Positions 1 through 13,500 of a DNA stretch of 64,000 nt are shown one piece after another (within the stretch, counting starts at the first letter, position 1; each line of letters opens with the position of its first letter). The notes below the pieces were generated by a model. That model ran no database searches. It saw only the letters and a list, made by a program, of their open reading frames with translations, and was not told the DNA's origin. Location of the stretch: NCBI RefSeq assembly GCF_028640845.1, contig NC_080540.1, positions 131,282,420-131,346,419 on the forward strand. The letters run 5' to 3'. This DNA comes from Ahaetulla prasina (taxonomy: Eukaryota > Chordata > Lepidosauria > Squamata > Colubridae). A program made the translations under genes and the position numbers.

Positions 1-1239
1 TGTACATTTACATGAAATGTAGCCTAAGATAGTTTTTTTATCTCTGCATGCTTTCCGTGTTTAGTTAAAGTAGAAACAGCAAAATAATAAAGGAAAAAAA
101 TAATGCACAAATTGTATGTAAAGTCATGATAGAGTATTATGTTGCACCGGACACAATATAACCATACTCTGGAAAATCGCATAATTTTCTAGCTCACTTT
201 TTTCTTCTGTATTATTCCCTATTGTTGACCCATATTCCCTGGGTTCACCATAGCTCATTAGAAGTTTGGCAAAAGGACATGTCTTCTTTTTTGTCCTCAT
301 GTTTTCAGTCTGGGAGGCATAAAATCAAATACTCTCTGGCTTTTTGAATGTCTTGGTTTTGTTTTAAATTGGGCTGTTTCATAGCAGTAGTCATTCAAAC
401 ATTCATGTACTGAAACCTTATAAATTATCTGTTCTTTCTTTCCTTGTTCATTGACAGATCTGACAGCCTAGATTTATCTCCCCCCCCCCCCCCCGTCAAA
501 TCTACAATCATGGTAGTCTGGAAATCATATAATTCCTCATACATTTCCATAGTAAAAATTGAAAGGTAAGAAAGAAAGCACATCCCCATTGATTCTATAT
601 TATTGCATCTGTTATTGAGAAAAAGTGTTGGAAAATATTGCAATTGAACAACTAGACTTTCTGAGCAGTAAAAAGTAATTTCATATCCATGTAGACTTAA
701 CTACTGTACACGTTTGGTAGCGTTTTGCTATAACTTTGGACACAGATGCCCAGAAAGTTGAACATTCAATGTGTTCTCCTCTATCCCACTTGTTCTCCTT
801 TCCAATTATTCATGTCCACCAGATGTTCAGATATCTGGTAACCCTAGGTTAACTATCAAAGCCATAGTTTAATACTGTATATCATAACTGACCACATATA
901 CATAGCATAAATGCTAGGCTAGTTTATAGTTCAATGCATTGTGAGAATCTAATAACCATTTTATTAAATCATTAGCCCCATTTGCAAACCCAGCTTATGA
1001 AAATCGAAATACCTAAAGTTACTAAACCTACGCTTTATACTAATTTCATTTATTTCATTTTATTTTATTTTTTATTTTGCCGAGTACATATTAAATAATA
1101 TATATAAGTATAAGCATGAATTGAATACATAAAATGAATACAATAAAAGAGAACATTAGGACAGGGACGGTAGGCACGCTGGTGCTCTTATGCCAAAGAT
1201 ACACGATAGACTTTAACACCACTACTAAGAACAGAGTAC
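1..1239. other. Upstream intergenic DNA, no gene recognised
   Basis: AT-rich sequence upstream of FDXR. I see no coding exon and no repeat I can name. A run of 15 C occurs at 480-494, and an ATTTTATTTT-rich stretch lies near 1045-1080. The short open frames here have no recognisable domain and look like chance. In human the gene upstream of FDXR in its direction of transcription is FADS6 (established knowledge, from memory). I could not identify any FADS6-like sequence here. Confidence 0.6.
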
Positions 1240-1488
1240 ATCCTGCGTTTTGTTTCGTAGACGCTCGATTTCCGGATTGGCCAATAAGGTCTCACGGCAA
1301 TCGATGCGATAGGCATTTGACTTAATCGCGGGGGCGTGGCAAAAATAAGTTTTCCGGCGACGGGTGGGCGGACCTATGTTAATAATATATACTTTGCCTT
1401 CCGTGATTGGCTCCCTTGCGTTCTGATGAAAGCCGGGTAAAGTGGCGGGGTAAGCGCTGTGGTTTGACGCTGTCACGCCGCTCACACG
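1240..1488 (+). promoter_or_regulatory. FDXR: FDXR promoter region, GC/CpG-rich with CCAAT boxes
   Basis: The base composition changes here from AT-rich to CpG-rich and stays so through exon 1. A perfect CCAAT palindrome, ATTGGCCAAT, lies at 1276-1285, and a second inverted CCAAT box (ATTGG) lies at 1406-1410. GC/KLF-like boxes are visible at about 1330-1340 (GGGGGCGTGGC) and 1361-1371 (CGGGTGGGCGG). These are sites typical of NF-Y and Sp/KLF factors at housekeeping promoters; binding is inferred only. No strong TATA box sits at the usual distance, though AT-rich sequence lies at 1381-1391. The transcription start cannot be fixed from sequence alone. Confidence 0.6.
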
Positions 1489-1570
1489 ATGAGCCGTACC
1501 GGGGGTATCCTCGGCTGCGGCCGGCGTCTTTCTGCGCTCGGGATCTTGCCGCCCAAGGGTCCTCTAGCTG
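1489..1570 (+). CDS. FDXR: FDXR exon 1 (start codon, targeting peptide)
   Basis: 82 bp, residues 1-27 plus one nucleotide of a split Gly codon. The peptide begins [18 protein letters not shown], with Arg at 3, 12 and 13 and no acidic residues, which fits a mitochondrial presequence. The donor is G|gtgagc. Targeting peptides diverge quickly, so identity rests on phase (it ends in phase 1, as exon 2 requires), the CpG-rich context and the in-frame stop at 1465-1467. Confidence 0.85.
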
Positions 1571-4500
1571 GTGAGCGATCTCTCGTTTTTCTGCAGTTTG
1601 TGAATGTAGCTGGGGGGATTGCAGAGAGATTTTGCAGTCCAGGAGGAAGCTAGAGGCAGGGAGACTTAAAAACAGTGAGATTCAAAAGGTGCGGAAGAGC
1701 TCGGACTATGGAATGATAGAAGGATATCGAGGGATCCATAGTCCTATCTCCTTGTCTTTGCAAAAAAAGAAAAGAAAAAGAAAAAAGATAATTACGGTGG
1801 AAGGAAAGGGTGGGGGGGGGGAAGAGTCTGGTTTTTGGAAAGACTACCCGGATCAATTGTGCCGGCTCTCCCGTTCCCTCTAGAAAAGCACTTCAGGTCC
1901 ACTTTACACTTATAGTCCAGTTTATTTGAATAAGATCAAGTCGAGGAAGTTGGTCCATATCAGGGGAAAAGATAAATGGGGATAAGCGTGGTGCTGTTGC
2001 TGTGTCTTCACACTTATGCATTTCTTCAATGTCATTTTTTAAGCAGAGTGCTTAAGTTGCAAATGTGCAGCCAGCTCTTTGAAGGCTCTGTATTATAATT
2101 TTAACTTCTCAGGGTGCCGTCCGCCAAACAATGTCGGCTGGCGGCCCCACACTCTGGAACGAGCTTCCCCCGGGTCTACGTCAAATACCTGACCTTCGGA
2201 CATTCCGTCGCGAACTGAAGACACATCTCTTTATTCGCGCGGGGCTGGCTTAAATTGGATTTTTAATGCGAAATTTTATTAATTTTTAAACGGGTTTTTT
2301 AGTTTACGGTAATTTTAATTTCAGGCTAATTTAAATAAGTTTTTTAAATGGTATTTTAACCTGTATATTTGTATTGTTGGTTTTATCTTGCCTGTACACC
2401 GCCCTGAGTCCTTTGGGAGAAGGGCGGTATAAAAATCAAATAAATAAATAAATAAATAAATAAAAATGCCTTCTTCTAATGCTGGCATTGTAGTCCTGGG
2501 CCAGGCCACAGTTGTGTAATGCTGCTGATGAGTATCCATGATGTTTCCTGCAAAGGTATAATGCAAACAACTGTTGCACATATACACTTTAGTTTATGAA
2601 CAGCTAATTAATTTAATAAAACATAGATATAAGTGCCCTTAAGGTAAGGGAAGGAAAAGTCTAATATTGGGTTTAGATCAATTTGGCTGTCAAAATTTTG
2701 GTGGGAGTCATTTGCACATGATCTTGGTTGACATCAGACATCAGGTTAATAAAGAGCATAAGAGTGTGATCATTGAGAATTGATTTGTTTCTGGGCACAA
2801 TGTAAAGCGATGGTTATGCTCTCCAAAGCCATGGATAACTTTGTACAACAATGTTCAAAGATCACATACTTGTGTTAGACCCTGCAAAAGTTTGGGGCAT
2901 CTTTCACTGTATTACTTCTATAGGGAGTACATTTGGGGAATGTGTAAGAAGTAAGGACTCTTCAGTGTCTGCACTCAGTCTGTGTAAATCCTTGCTGCGG
3001 AATAAAATATAGGCAATCCTTGAATTATGACCACAATTGAGCCCAACTTTTTTGTTGCTGAGACATTTGTTAAGTGTGTTTTGCCCCCTTTAACGACCTT
3101 TCTTGCCACAGTTGTTAAGTGAATCACTGCAATTGTTAAGTTGGCATCATGGTTATTAAATGAATCTGGCTTCTCCATTGACTTTGCTTGTCAGAAGGTC
3201 GCAAAAGGTGATAACGTGATCTCAGAACCATCATAAATATGAGTTAGTTGCCAAGCATCTGAATTTTGATCTCATGACCATGGGGATGCCACAACGGTTG
3301 TGTGAAAAATGATGCCATTGTAACTTCGAACAATCACTAAATGAACTGTTGTAAGTTGAGGACTATCTGTATTAGCCTGATCTCTCCTGGTCTCCTGTTA
3401 GCAACAGAAGACTGTGCTTAATATAGCAGTGAACACATCAGATGTATAAAGGCTGATATCCCCCATTTGAATCACTCCTGCCAGGATTTAGCCAAAGAAG
3501 TATAGGTAGTCCTTGACTCACAACAGTTCATTTAGTGATGTTATAATGGCACTGAAAAAAGTGACTTTTGGCCATTTTTCACACTTATGACCATTACAGC
3601 ATCCCCATGATCATGTGATTTGCATTCGGATGCTTGGCATCTGGTTAACTTTTCTGACGGTTGCAGTGTCCCAGGGTCATGTAATCACCCTTTGTAACGT
3701 TCTGACAAGCAAAAGTCAGGGGGGAAGCCAGATTCACTTAACAAACATGTTACTAATTTAACAAATGCAGTGATTCACTTAACAAACATGGCAAGAAAAG
3801 TTGTAAGATGGGGCAAAACTCAGTTAACAAATTTCTCACTGAGTAACATATTTTTCAGAGTATTAAATGCTCTAGACTATAAGATGCACCTATCTTTTTT
3901 GGTGAGGAAAACAAGAAAAAGAAATCTGCCTCTGCCTCCCAGCACTTTTGCCTCCTTGCAACAGACAGCAAACAGCCTGCTTTACTTTCATTTTTGTTTT
4001 CAGCATACCTTAATTAGCACAAGAAAAAAACCCTGCTCCCAGCAATTTACCTCCTTGCAGCAAGCAGCAGAGGCCTGCACAGCAATAGGCAATGGCAATC
4101 CCTGCAGCCTGAAACAGCTGAGAGTCGGGAGGCCGATCCAATGGACAATCAACTTGTGCTAATTAGGCTGTGCTGAAGCTGAAATGGACTGTTTCTTCTT
4201 GCTGCTTGCTGCAAGGAGGTAAATTGCTGGGAGGCAGAGGCCATAGGGTGGGGGCCAATGAGTGGGCGGGGCTACATTCGGGGTATAAAATGCACCCAAA
4301 TTTGCATCCCCTTTTAGGTGGGAAAAAGGCGCATCTTATACTCTGAAAAATACGGTAAACTCTGGGCTCAATTGTGGTCATAAGTCGAAGACTACCTATA
4401 TTTATTCTTTTGTCTTCTGAAATAATTATTCTCCTGAGAATTATAGCAGTTGTTGTGCAAGCTATCTGAAGGAAACTAATACTTATCCTGTTATTGCCAA

Positions 4501-7500
4501 CAATTTGTGACCCAATGGGCATAATTTCTCCAGGATAGTCTGTCAGGAATGCCTTCTTTGTGTTATTTTAAATTTTTGCTTGTGAGTTCACTGACTGTAT
4601 CTAGCCATTTTATCTTCTCTCAGCCTTCCATTTTTAGAAGTATCAGGAGTCTTCTCCAATGACTTTAATAAAGCCTTTACATTGTGCGTCTAAAATATTT
4701 AAACTTGGTCTTCATTTTAATGCTTCCAGCAAGCACTTTTGGGTTTGCTTTGTCTACCATGGAATAATACGTTCTTGCAGTGCAGGTTTTTCTCAACATT
4801 TTTCTCTTTCCAGCATAAAGGTGAATGGAAGAGCTGAAAGGACTTAAACTCAAGTAAAAAGTAAAGATTATGTGTGAGATTATGTTTTTTCTCCCATGGC
4901 ATCAATTTCTTGAGATCCAGAGGCAGAGAATGAATGATGGAAGCAGTATTTGTAAGATTCTTTTTTTAGCAACGTACTTGGATATTTCTTTGTATGTTGT
5001 AGTGCAAAAATAAAAGTCAATAAATGTCAAGGTTGTTGCACTGGGAAAAGGGCTGTCACGTCTAGGCCTTCACATCTCTGATTAACTCTATGATCTCTGG
5101 CCTCTGGATTTTTTTAAAAAAAAATTCTGTAATGAATGAAAGATTTTACACCACCGGTAGTGTTAGTGTTAAAGTACAGCATAAGGAATGTGTTTATGAA
5201 GGAATTTACTGTCATAGACAAGCACATTGTCAAGGAATCTGCAGTGCACTGGATAATGTAAATAACAGAGAGTGTAAAGTCATACAATGATACAAAATGG
5301 TAAGAAGATCATTCAGATGGATTTCATAATAATTAAGTGACAATTGTTGTTCCAAACTTGTACTAACCTTTTATTTGAACGTGTAGATAGCATTTTTAGA
5401 GATCTTAGTTTGTATATTTTGATTTCTATTTTTTAATTCGGAGCTTTCATAAGGATTTATAACTAACACCAGATGAATTTTTATCTTATCTTTGTATCTT
5501 TGTTTCTTATCTTTTTCATTCCTTGTTTATAATATAAAACTATGCTGAAATATAAATACATTTCAAAAGCCAAACCAATATCTAAATGCTACATGATGGG
5601 AAAAGAATAGCAGTGTGGAATTGTCTCTCATTTACTTGTTGCAGAAGTTGTTCCCAGGCTATATTGGTAAAAGCTACTGTAAAGGTAATGCAAAAGCAAG
5701 AATTATTGTATAAGACATGATTTTTAGAAAAGTAGTTCTTGACAGACAAATCCGTTGAATTGATGTCTGTTAGGTCACAGAGTTGGGAACCACTGAGCAA
5801 CAATTGAGCAACAATTGCCAGAAAACAGCTGCATTCAGCTGTGGTAGTGCAGTAGAGTGCAGTACTGCAAGCTACTTCTGCTGACTGCTGGCTGCAGTTC
5901 AAATCTCACCAGGCTCAAGGTTGACTCAGCCTTCCATCCTTCCGAAGTGGGTAGAATGAGGACCCAAATTGTTGGGGTCAATATGCTGACTCTGAAAACG
6001 GCTTAGAGAGGGCTGTAAAGCACTGGGAAGCGGTATATAAGTCTAAGTGCTATTGCTATTGCTATGGGCAGTTCTTGGGCGTCCCTATGTTGGCCCATGT
6101 TACATCGCTGTTCCACCAGTTTTGCTTTCAGATTTAATTCAAGGTGTTGTTATCACCTTTCAGGCCCTTTGTCAAGTGCCAGGGAAATCAGGAGATTCAG
6201 CCAGTTCAAATGAGTATAATGATGTATTGCAAGCTTAAGCTCTCTACAGGAATCTGAGCCAAATCATACAAAATCATATCTGGTGCATCACGTTATTAAG
6301 CAGACCAAACCCCCTGTTATCTTACCATGGCAAGAGCTTGTAGTGTGTTAGTTTTTTCTGTTCAAGAAACTGAGGGAATTGGTCTCATCAGTTGGCTGGG
6401 TTGGAACTGAATTTGGAGGCAGTGGGCCATACCACGAAGAAGGTATCTTCTTCGTGGCTTACTCTTTTCTCTCATTCTCTCAGAGTTTATCCTATTTTTC
6501 TGGTAGATTATTCCAGCAGCTTCCAGATTGAACCTGGAGGATTACAGGTAGTCCTTGACTTAACGACAATGATAGAGCCCAAAATTTCTGCTGCTAAGCA
6601 AGATAATTGTTGAGCGAGCTTTGCCCCATTTTATGACCTTTCTTGCCAGAGTTGTTAAGTGAACCACTACAGTTGTTAAGTTAGTAACAGTGTTGTTAAG
6701 TGAATCTGGTTCCTCCATTGATTTTGCTTGTCATTAAGGTCACAAAAGATTGTGCAATGAGGACAGCAAAATCATCATAAATATGAACTAATTGTCAAGC
6801 ATCCGAATTTTGATCATGTGACCGTGGGGATGCCGCAACGGTCATATGTGTGAAAAATGGTCATAAGTCACTTTTTTCAGTGCTGTTGTAACTTCAGACA
6901 GTTACTAAACAAAATGTTTGTAAGTCAAGGACTACCTTATGTAATTTCTTCTTTTTCTCTGCTCTCAGGTATCAAGCGGCTTCTTTCCACAGCGGAGTTC
7001 AGACCTAGAATATGTATTGTAGGCAGTGGACCAGCTGGATTCTACACAGCACAACATCTCCTTAAGGTAATGGGCACATTTACAAGACAAACATGTGGGT
7101 TCTTATCTCCCTGCTAGTTTATGGCCATTGAGAGCCTGCAATTAGTTTTGGAAGACAAGAGTTCCCTTATTGTAAGACTAGACAATTTTTGACTTCCTTC
7201 ACTCCTGTCATTACGGAAGTGGCAAATAATTCTCAGAGATTTATTTTTATTTTATTTTTATTTTATTTATTTATTTATTCGAATTTTTATACCGCCCTAT
7301 CTCCCGAAGGACTCAGGGCGGTGTACAGCTAAATAAAAACATAAGAATAATACAAATAAAAACAACAATTAAAAAACTTATTAATTAGGCCAAAATTAAA
7401 ATATCACTAAAATAGTATAAAACCCCATTAAAACTAAATTTAAAACTAAAAACCCTAGGCTAGCCCTGCGCAAATAAATAGATGTGTCTTAAGCTCGCGG

Positions 7501-10500
7501 CGGAAGGTCCGGAGGTCGGGAAGTTGGCGCAACCCTGGGGGAAGCTCGTTCCAGAGGGTGGGAGCCCCCACAGAGAAAGCCCTTCCTCTGGGTGTCGCCA
7601 GTAGGCACTGCCTGGCGGACGGCACCCTAAGGAGTCCCTCTCTGTGAGAGCGTACGGGTCGGTGGGAGGCAATCGGTGGCAGTAGGCGGTCCTGTAAGTA
7701 ACCCGGCCTTATGCCATGGAGTGCTTTAAAGATAGTGACCAAAACCTTGAAGCGCACCCGAAAGGCCACAGGTAGCCAGTGCAGTCTGCGCAGGATAGGT
7801 GTAACATGGGAGCCACGAGGGGCTCCCTCTATCACCCACGCAGCTGCATTCTGAACCAACTGCAACCTCCGGATGCCCTTCAAGGGGAGCCCCATGTAGA
7901 GAGCGTTGCAGTAATCCAAGCGAGATGTCACGAGCGCATGAGTGACCGTGCATAAGGCATCCCGGTCTAGGAAGGGGCGCAACTGGCGGACCAGGCGAAC
8001 CTGGTAAAAAGCTCTCCTGGTCAAATGATCTTCAAAAGACAGCCGTCCATCCAGGAGAATGCCCAAGTTGCGCACCCTTTCCATCGGGGCCAATAACTCG
8101 CCCCCAACAGTCAGCTGTGGGTGCAGCTGACTGTACCGGGGTGCCGGCATCCACAGCCACTCCGTCTTGGAGGGATTGAGCTTGAGCCTGTTTCTCCCCA
8201 TCCAGACCCGTACGGCTTCCAAACACCGGGACAGCACTTCGACAGCTTCGTTGGGGTGGCCCGGGGTGGAAAAGTACAGCTGAGTGTCATCAGCGTACAG
8301 ATGGTACCTCACCCCAAAGCCACTGATGATCTCACCCAGCGGCTTCATATAGATGTTGAACAGGAGGGGCGAGAGAATCGACCCCTGTGGCACCCCACAC
8401 GTGAGGTGCCTCGGGGCCGACCTCTGCCCCCCTGCAGAGATACAGTCCACTTTGCCTATTTATGTCTTTTTCTGTGCTGTAATGAATTTAGACATGACTG
8501 GAGAGTCTTGAATTATGCCTCAATCATTGACATTAAAAAAAAAACTGGTTCCAAGGCTGAATAATAAGAGTAACCTCTTATTTAAATTTGGATGGCCCCA
8601 CCCTAAAGTCTTGAAGACCTGGTTCTTCCCTGAACATTGGGCCAAAATGTTGGATGAGCCCATCTTGCAATGGGATGGGAGCATGAAATATTACTGTGCT
8701 TTGTTTCAGCTGCATTTATTTTTTTTACTGTTGTTGGTTCTTGTTTTATTCTCTTAAAGTAAACCCTTTGCAAGTTGCCCAGAATGGGTGGGCACAGAAA
8801 CACCTTGAATGAATGAATGAATGAATTAATCTGTATTTCTGGAAAGGTAGGGTTTGATAAAGGAAATAAAAAGAACGTTTTTTCTCTTGATGATTAGTAT
8901 GGCAGATTTACAGGGAATATCAGAGCTGTAGACTAAACTGGGAAATTGACAAAAGACACCCCCCCCCTCAAAAAAAAAAGAGCGGCAAAGTACTTCTACA
9001 TTGTGGCCATTTTAAATTTGGGTGCCAGCAGAAAGGACCTTGGTGAGAACATCATGCCTTTGCACCATGATCCCATCTGTCCTTGGATCTGCCTGTTCTT
9101 ATCCCAGAAGAAGCCTAACTTGTGTGCACATCGTTTTAAAATGAAGAACAAATAGATCCCATATCCTGTTGGATTGATTAATGATACTCCTATGCTGTTG
9201 CCTGCTAACAATGTTGGAGAGGCTTATAAGAACAATAACGGGAAATTATTAACAACGGCAAATATAACATAGCATACAGAAATCTTGTGGCAGAGAATGA
9301 AGTTAGTGCAGGAGAGTATTTCAAGCGGCACAAAGAAATATTTTAAGCAAATATTAACCCTGATATTCAAGACCTTAGAAGAAAAGGGTAGAGATTTTAA
9401 AAGAGGCATTCTCTGACACCAGAAAAAACACACAGCAGGCCCAGGCAAGTTGTCAATGGATTGGACTATGCTATTGCAAAAGTCCTTCCCCACTGCCTCT
9501 TGTGCAGAGATATTGTACTAACTTTTTTCTTTTCTTTTTTAAACAACTTATTTAACTTTTTATTATTAACTAGCACAAAAGAATAAATACTCAAGTACTT
9601 TCCCCCTCCCTCCCTCCCTCCCTCCCTCCCTCTCTCTCTGTGTATATATAAAGAGAAGGAAAAATTAGAAGTTTCCCCCTTAAAATAGAACTAAATACTT
9701 CCTCATTCCATATCTCACCTTATTTTCTATAAACTCATCTTTAAATCTTCAATCTCCTTATTAATCAGTAAAAGTCCAGTAAGGGCTAACAGAAATAACA
9801 ACTTTAATGCCATGTCTCCACTTCCATTTAAACAAATTCCCTCTGATCCCTCTCTTCAAATAACCAAAATCCAATTTCAATTCAAATTTTTCATTAATAT
9901 ATTTGTATCCTACCTTTGTTATTTTTACAGGCAGCAAACATATCCAACACACCTACTTCCTCTGTTTTCCTCATAACATCACTGTGAGGTGGGTTGGTCT
10001 GTGAGAGAGTGACTGCCCCAAAATCACCGAGCCTTTCTAGCCTGCTGTTACACAAAATACCTTTACAATTTAATCCAGTGAATCCAATTAAACATTGCCA
10101 AAAATATATATCATTATCTAATTTCAGTTTTTAAAAACCCTATATACCACAGATAGTTAGCCATTATTTTAACTATAATCAAATAAACCAATTTTGTATT
10201 TTTTTCTTCTTTCTGCAAGCAATGTTTAAATCCGACAAATAATATTCTAACATCTTTTTGTCTCTTTTCTCAAAATTCTTATCATCTTTATCAAAGTCCT
10301 TTTGTAGTTCTAGTGAAGTACCGTACTATAGTGCCAGTGAATCTTTTATGGTCCAATATCTTTGGTTTATTTGTATATCTTCTTAACTTTTGAGTTCATG
10401 AGTCAATTCAATTTGTAAAACCAGCTCATTTTTGTTAGTTGAAATTTTAAAGTCCACCTTAAAATCTGTTTTGATTTTATTCAGCAGGGCTTGTTCCTCT

Positions 10501-13500
10501 TCAATAATAGTTTTTGATTCCATTATCAAGTTAAATAGTGTGAGACTCTCTTGTAACCAGATGCTAAACTTATCCTTTAAAATAGTCAGCTTGTAAGTAA
10601 ACATTTTTCCACACCAAAGAGGATCCTTTTAATTAACCTCAAAGTGTTTCTTTAATTCAAATTCATCTGATCCCTTAATCCAGAGCTCCCCAAACTTTTT
10701 GGCCTTGTGGATGGGTGGGGGTGGGGGATAAGAGGGGATGGTTCCACAGGTGGGCAAGCACGTGTGCTCAGCTTCATTTGCACGAGTGGCGGGCACGGGC
10801 ACCTGCCACTCGTGCAAATGGAGTGCACACATGCTTGCCTGCTGCTCACGCAAGTGGGGATAGGCACTAATCTGCCAGTTCAAACATGCAATAGATTTAA
10901 AAGCCGAGATGAATTGGGTTGGCATCCTTTGAGATATGTGATAAAGAGGCCCCATCCATGGTTTTTTTGGGGTGGGCGGTGGACCATTTTATGATTAGGC
11001 TCAATTATCATCATAATCTGAGGACTACCTGTATAAACAATTGTGCAGCCCTTCGGGTTTGTGTGATAGCAGAGGTCCAAATTTCAGATATATTGCAAAA
11101 TAACACTCAGAATTTCCAGACAATTCTAAATTCTGGCTGGGAAATCTATGTTCCATTTTATGAGTCTGCTGGGATTGAAAGAGAAGGATGGTGACATAGC
11201 CAGTGTCAAAACCAGCAAATAGAGATCTAGAGCCAAAGCCTTAGCCAAAGGCTTAGACGATGGAACTGAAGTGAAAAAGTACTGCTTAATAGAGATAGAT
11301 TAGCAGAATACTGGAAGTCTAAGTTAAGCTTTTTTTTAATACAAGTTTTATTAATTTTTTTCCTTTCATCATACATATTTTATGAACAGTGTTGACCGGG
11401 TCACATCTTATACATCTTATACATAATCATAGTTATAATGTATTTTAATCTTTTCATTTTTTTCCAATATTCATCTTTTTTATATACCGTATATACTCGA
11501 GTATAAGCCGAGTTTTTCAGCACGTTTTTTGTGCTGAAAAACGTCCCCTCGGCTTATACTCGGGTCTATACGGCTTATACTCGAGTTTGTTTTTAAGCCC
11601 TCGCTTATACTCGAGTATATACGGCTTATACTCGAGTTTTTTTTTTTTTCACATTTTACCGGACGGCTGGGAAGCCCTGCGGTGCAGTGAGAGGCGGGCG
11701 GGGCCGCCAGCCTTCTCAGCTGAGGGAGGGAGGGTTTCCCCAACCGGTAGGTGCCTCATTTCCCACCCTCGGCTTATACTCGAGTCCCCAGTTTACCCCA
11801 GTTTTTGGGGTAAAATTGGGGACCTCGGCTTATACTCGGATCGGCTTATATTCGAGTATATACGGTAATCCTTTATCACAAATTAGTCATTTCTCACCAT
11901 ATCTTATTATTTCAACTTTTGCCATGTTGTTCTCTTTCCATAATTCTTTATCATTTTCAATTTTACTGACAGATAAGATCATTTTACGCCTTACATTTCT
12001 CCTCAGTTTCAATTATTCCAGTTATTTACCATCTTTCTTCATTTCTGGAAGTATGTTTCTAATTCCTTTTTCCCAATCATTAGCATTTGAATTATTCATC
12101 TTAATTTACATTGTTATCAAAATTGATAATGTTGTTAAAGTACTTATTTTCACATTTCCATCTGCTGAGATTTATCACAAACAAGTTCTATTCATTCTTT
12201 TTTACGATAATAATCACTTGTTATTCTCTTTACAATTGACATTTTAAATATTCATCTCAATTTACATTGTTAGCAAAATTAATAATGGTTTATCAAATTA
12301 CTTATTTTCACATTTCTATCTGCTGAGATTTAATATAAACAAATTCTATTCATATTTCATCATTTCAAATTCAATGCTTTCACCTAAATAACATCACAGT
12401 ATATCCTATAATTCTTCTCCCTTACCAATACAATAACAATTAAATTCAAGACTATCAAAATCACTATTTATTGTTATATTGTCTACTTTCCCATTTCCAT
12501 TCATTAATCTACCATATTATCTATATTTATCTCATCATCATTTATCTTTAACCATCATCTCTCAATCTTTTCCCATTTTCTAATAGTTTTTTGCTTGACC
12601 CTTTATCTCGCTCTAACTTCTCAATTCTCTCTCTTTTTTCTTTTTATATATGTTACATTTCATTTTCTGGATTCCTTTTATCTTTTTTTGTTGTACTTTT
12701 TGAGCATCCCTTGCCAAGACTTTCCCTTGTTTCTCCCAGATATTTCCCCTTTTCCCTTTTAACTGTTTCTTTTTTGGGGGAAATTTCTCCCCGTTCCTCT
12801 TTCTTCTTTTTACATTCCCAAAAATTGCTATAATATTATCTATCTGATTTTTATTTTTTAATATTTTCTCTTCAACATTGTCAACTACTTGCTTCTCGTT
12901 TACAATTCCCCCTTCAAACTTCTCTTCACTTTCTTTTTCTATATCTTTCAGTGGATTTTCTGTTTCTTTTTTGCCTAATAAAGATTCACGCATACTTTTA
13001 AACATCAAAATTAACTCTTCATATATCTGCAACTCCATTTTGTAGCAATTTAAAAGATTATTAAAAACCTCCCCAATTGTATCTCTTTGCAATTAGCCAA
13101 AATTTAAGGTCAATTTAATTTTCTTATATCTCCTCTTCTTTTCTTCTTTTTCTTCTTCAATTATTCCTTTCTCCTTCAAATTTAAAATGATCTCCTCAAT
13201 TATTAATTGTCCAAATTCAGCAACAGTCAAATCCAATTAAAAGGCTATCTTCCATGAGAGGAGGGAAATGAAATAAAATCTCAGATGTAAAACACAGCCA
13301 CTCCTTAAATGTTCTCATATTGTCCAAATTATCTTTTTCTATATGGCCAAAGTCGAATTTTCAGCTGCTATTTCTTCTGTTTTGTCTATTTAAGTAGAGT
13401 ATTACAGTACTTTTTCTTTCCTCCAGCAGATGGCACTCTATTATGGTTTCTATTCTGTTACAAAATAGTCTGTTAATTCCAATTAATTATCAAAATATCC

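Noticed and set aside
4163..4522. 119-codon minus-strand frame
   Set aside because: Spans the junction of two nested MITEs; the sequence is non-coding repeat.
10383..10604. Small coiled-coil gene on the minus strand
   Set aside because: Isolated, no splice or promoter context, and similar in style to LINE ORF1; more likely transposon-derived.
11587..12247. Open frame of 186 codons with many aromatic and Ser residues
   Set aside because: It crosses from a nested TIR element into the antisense strand of an L1-like element; composition-driven.
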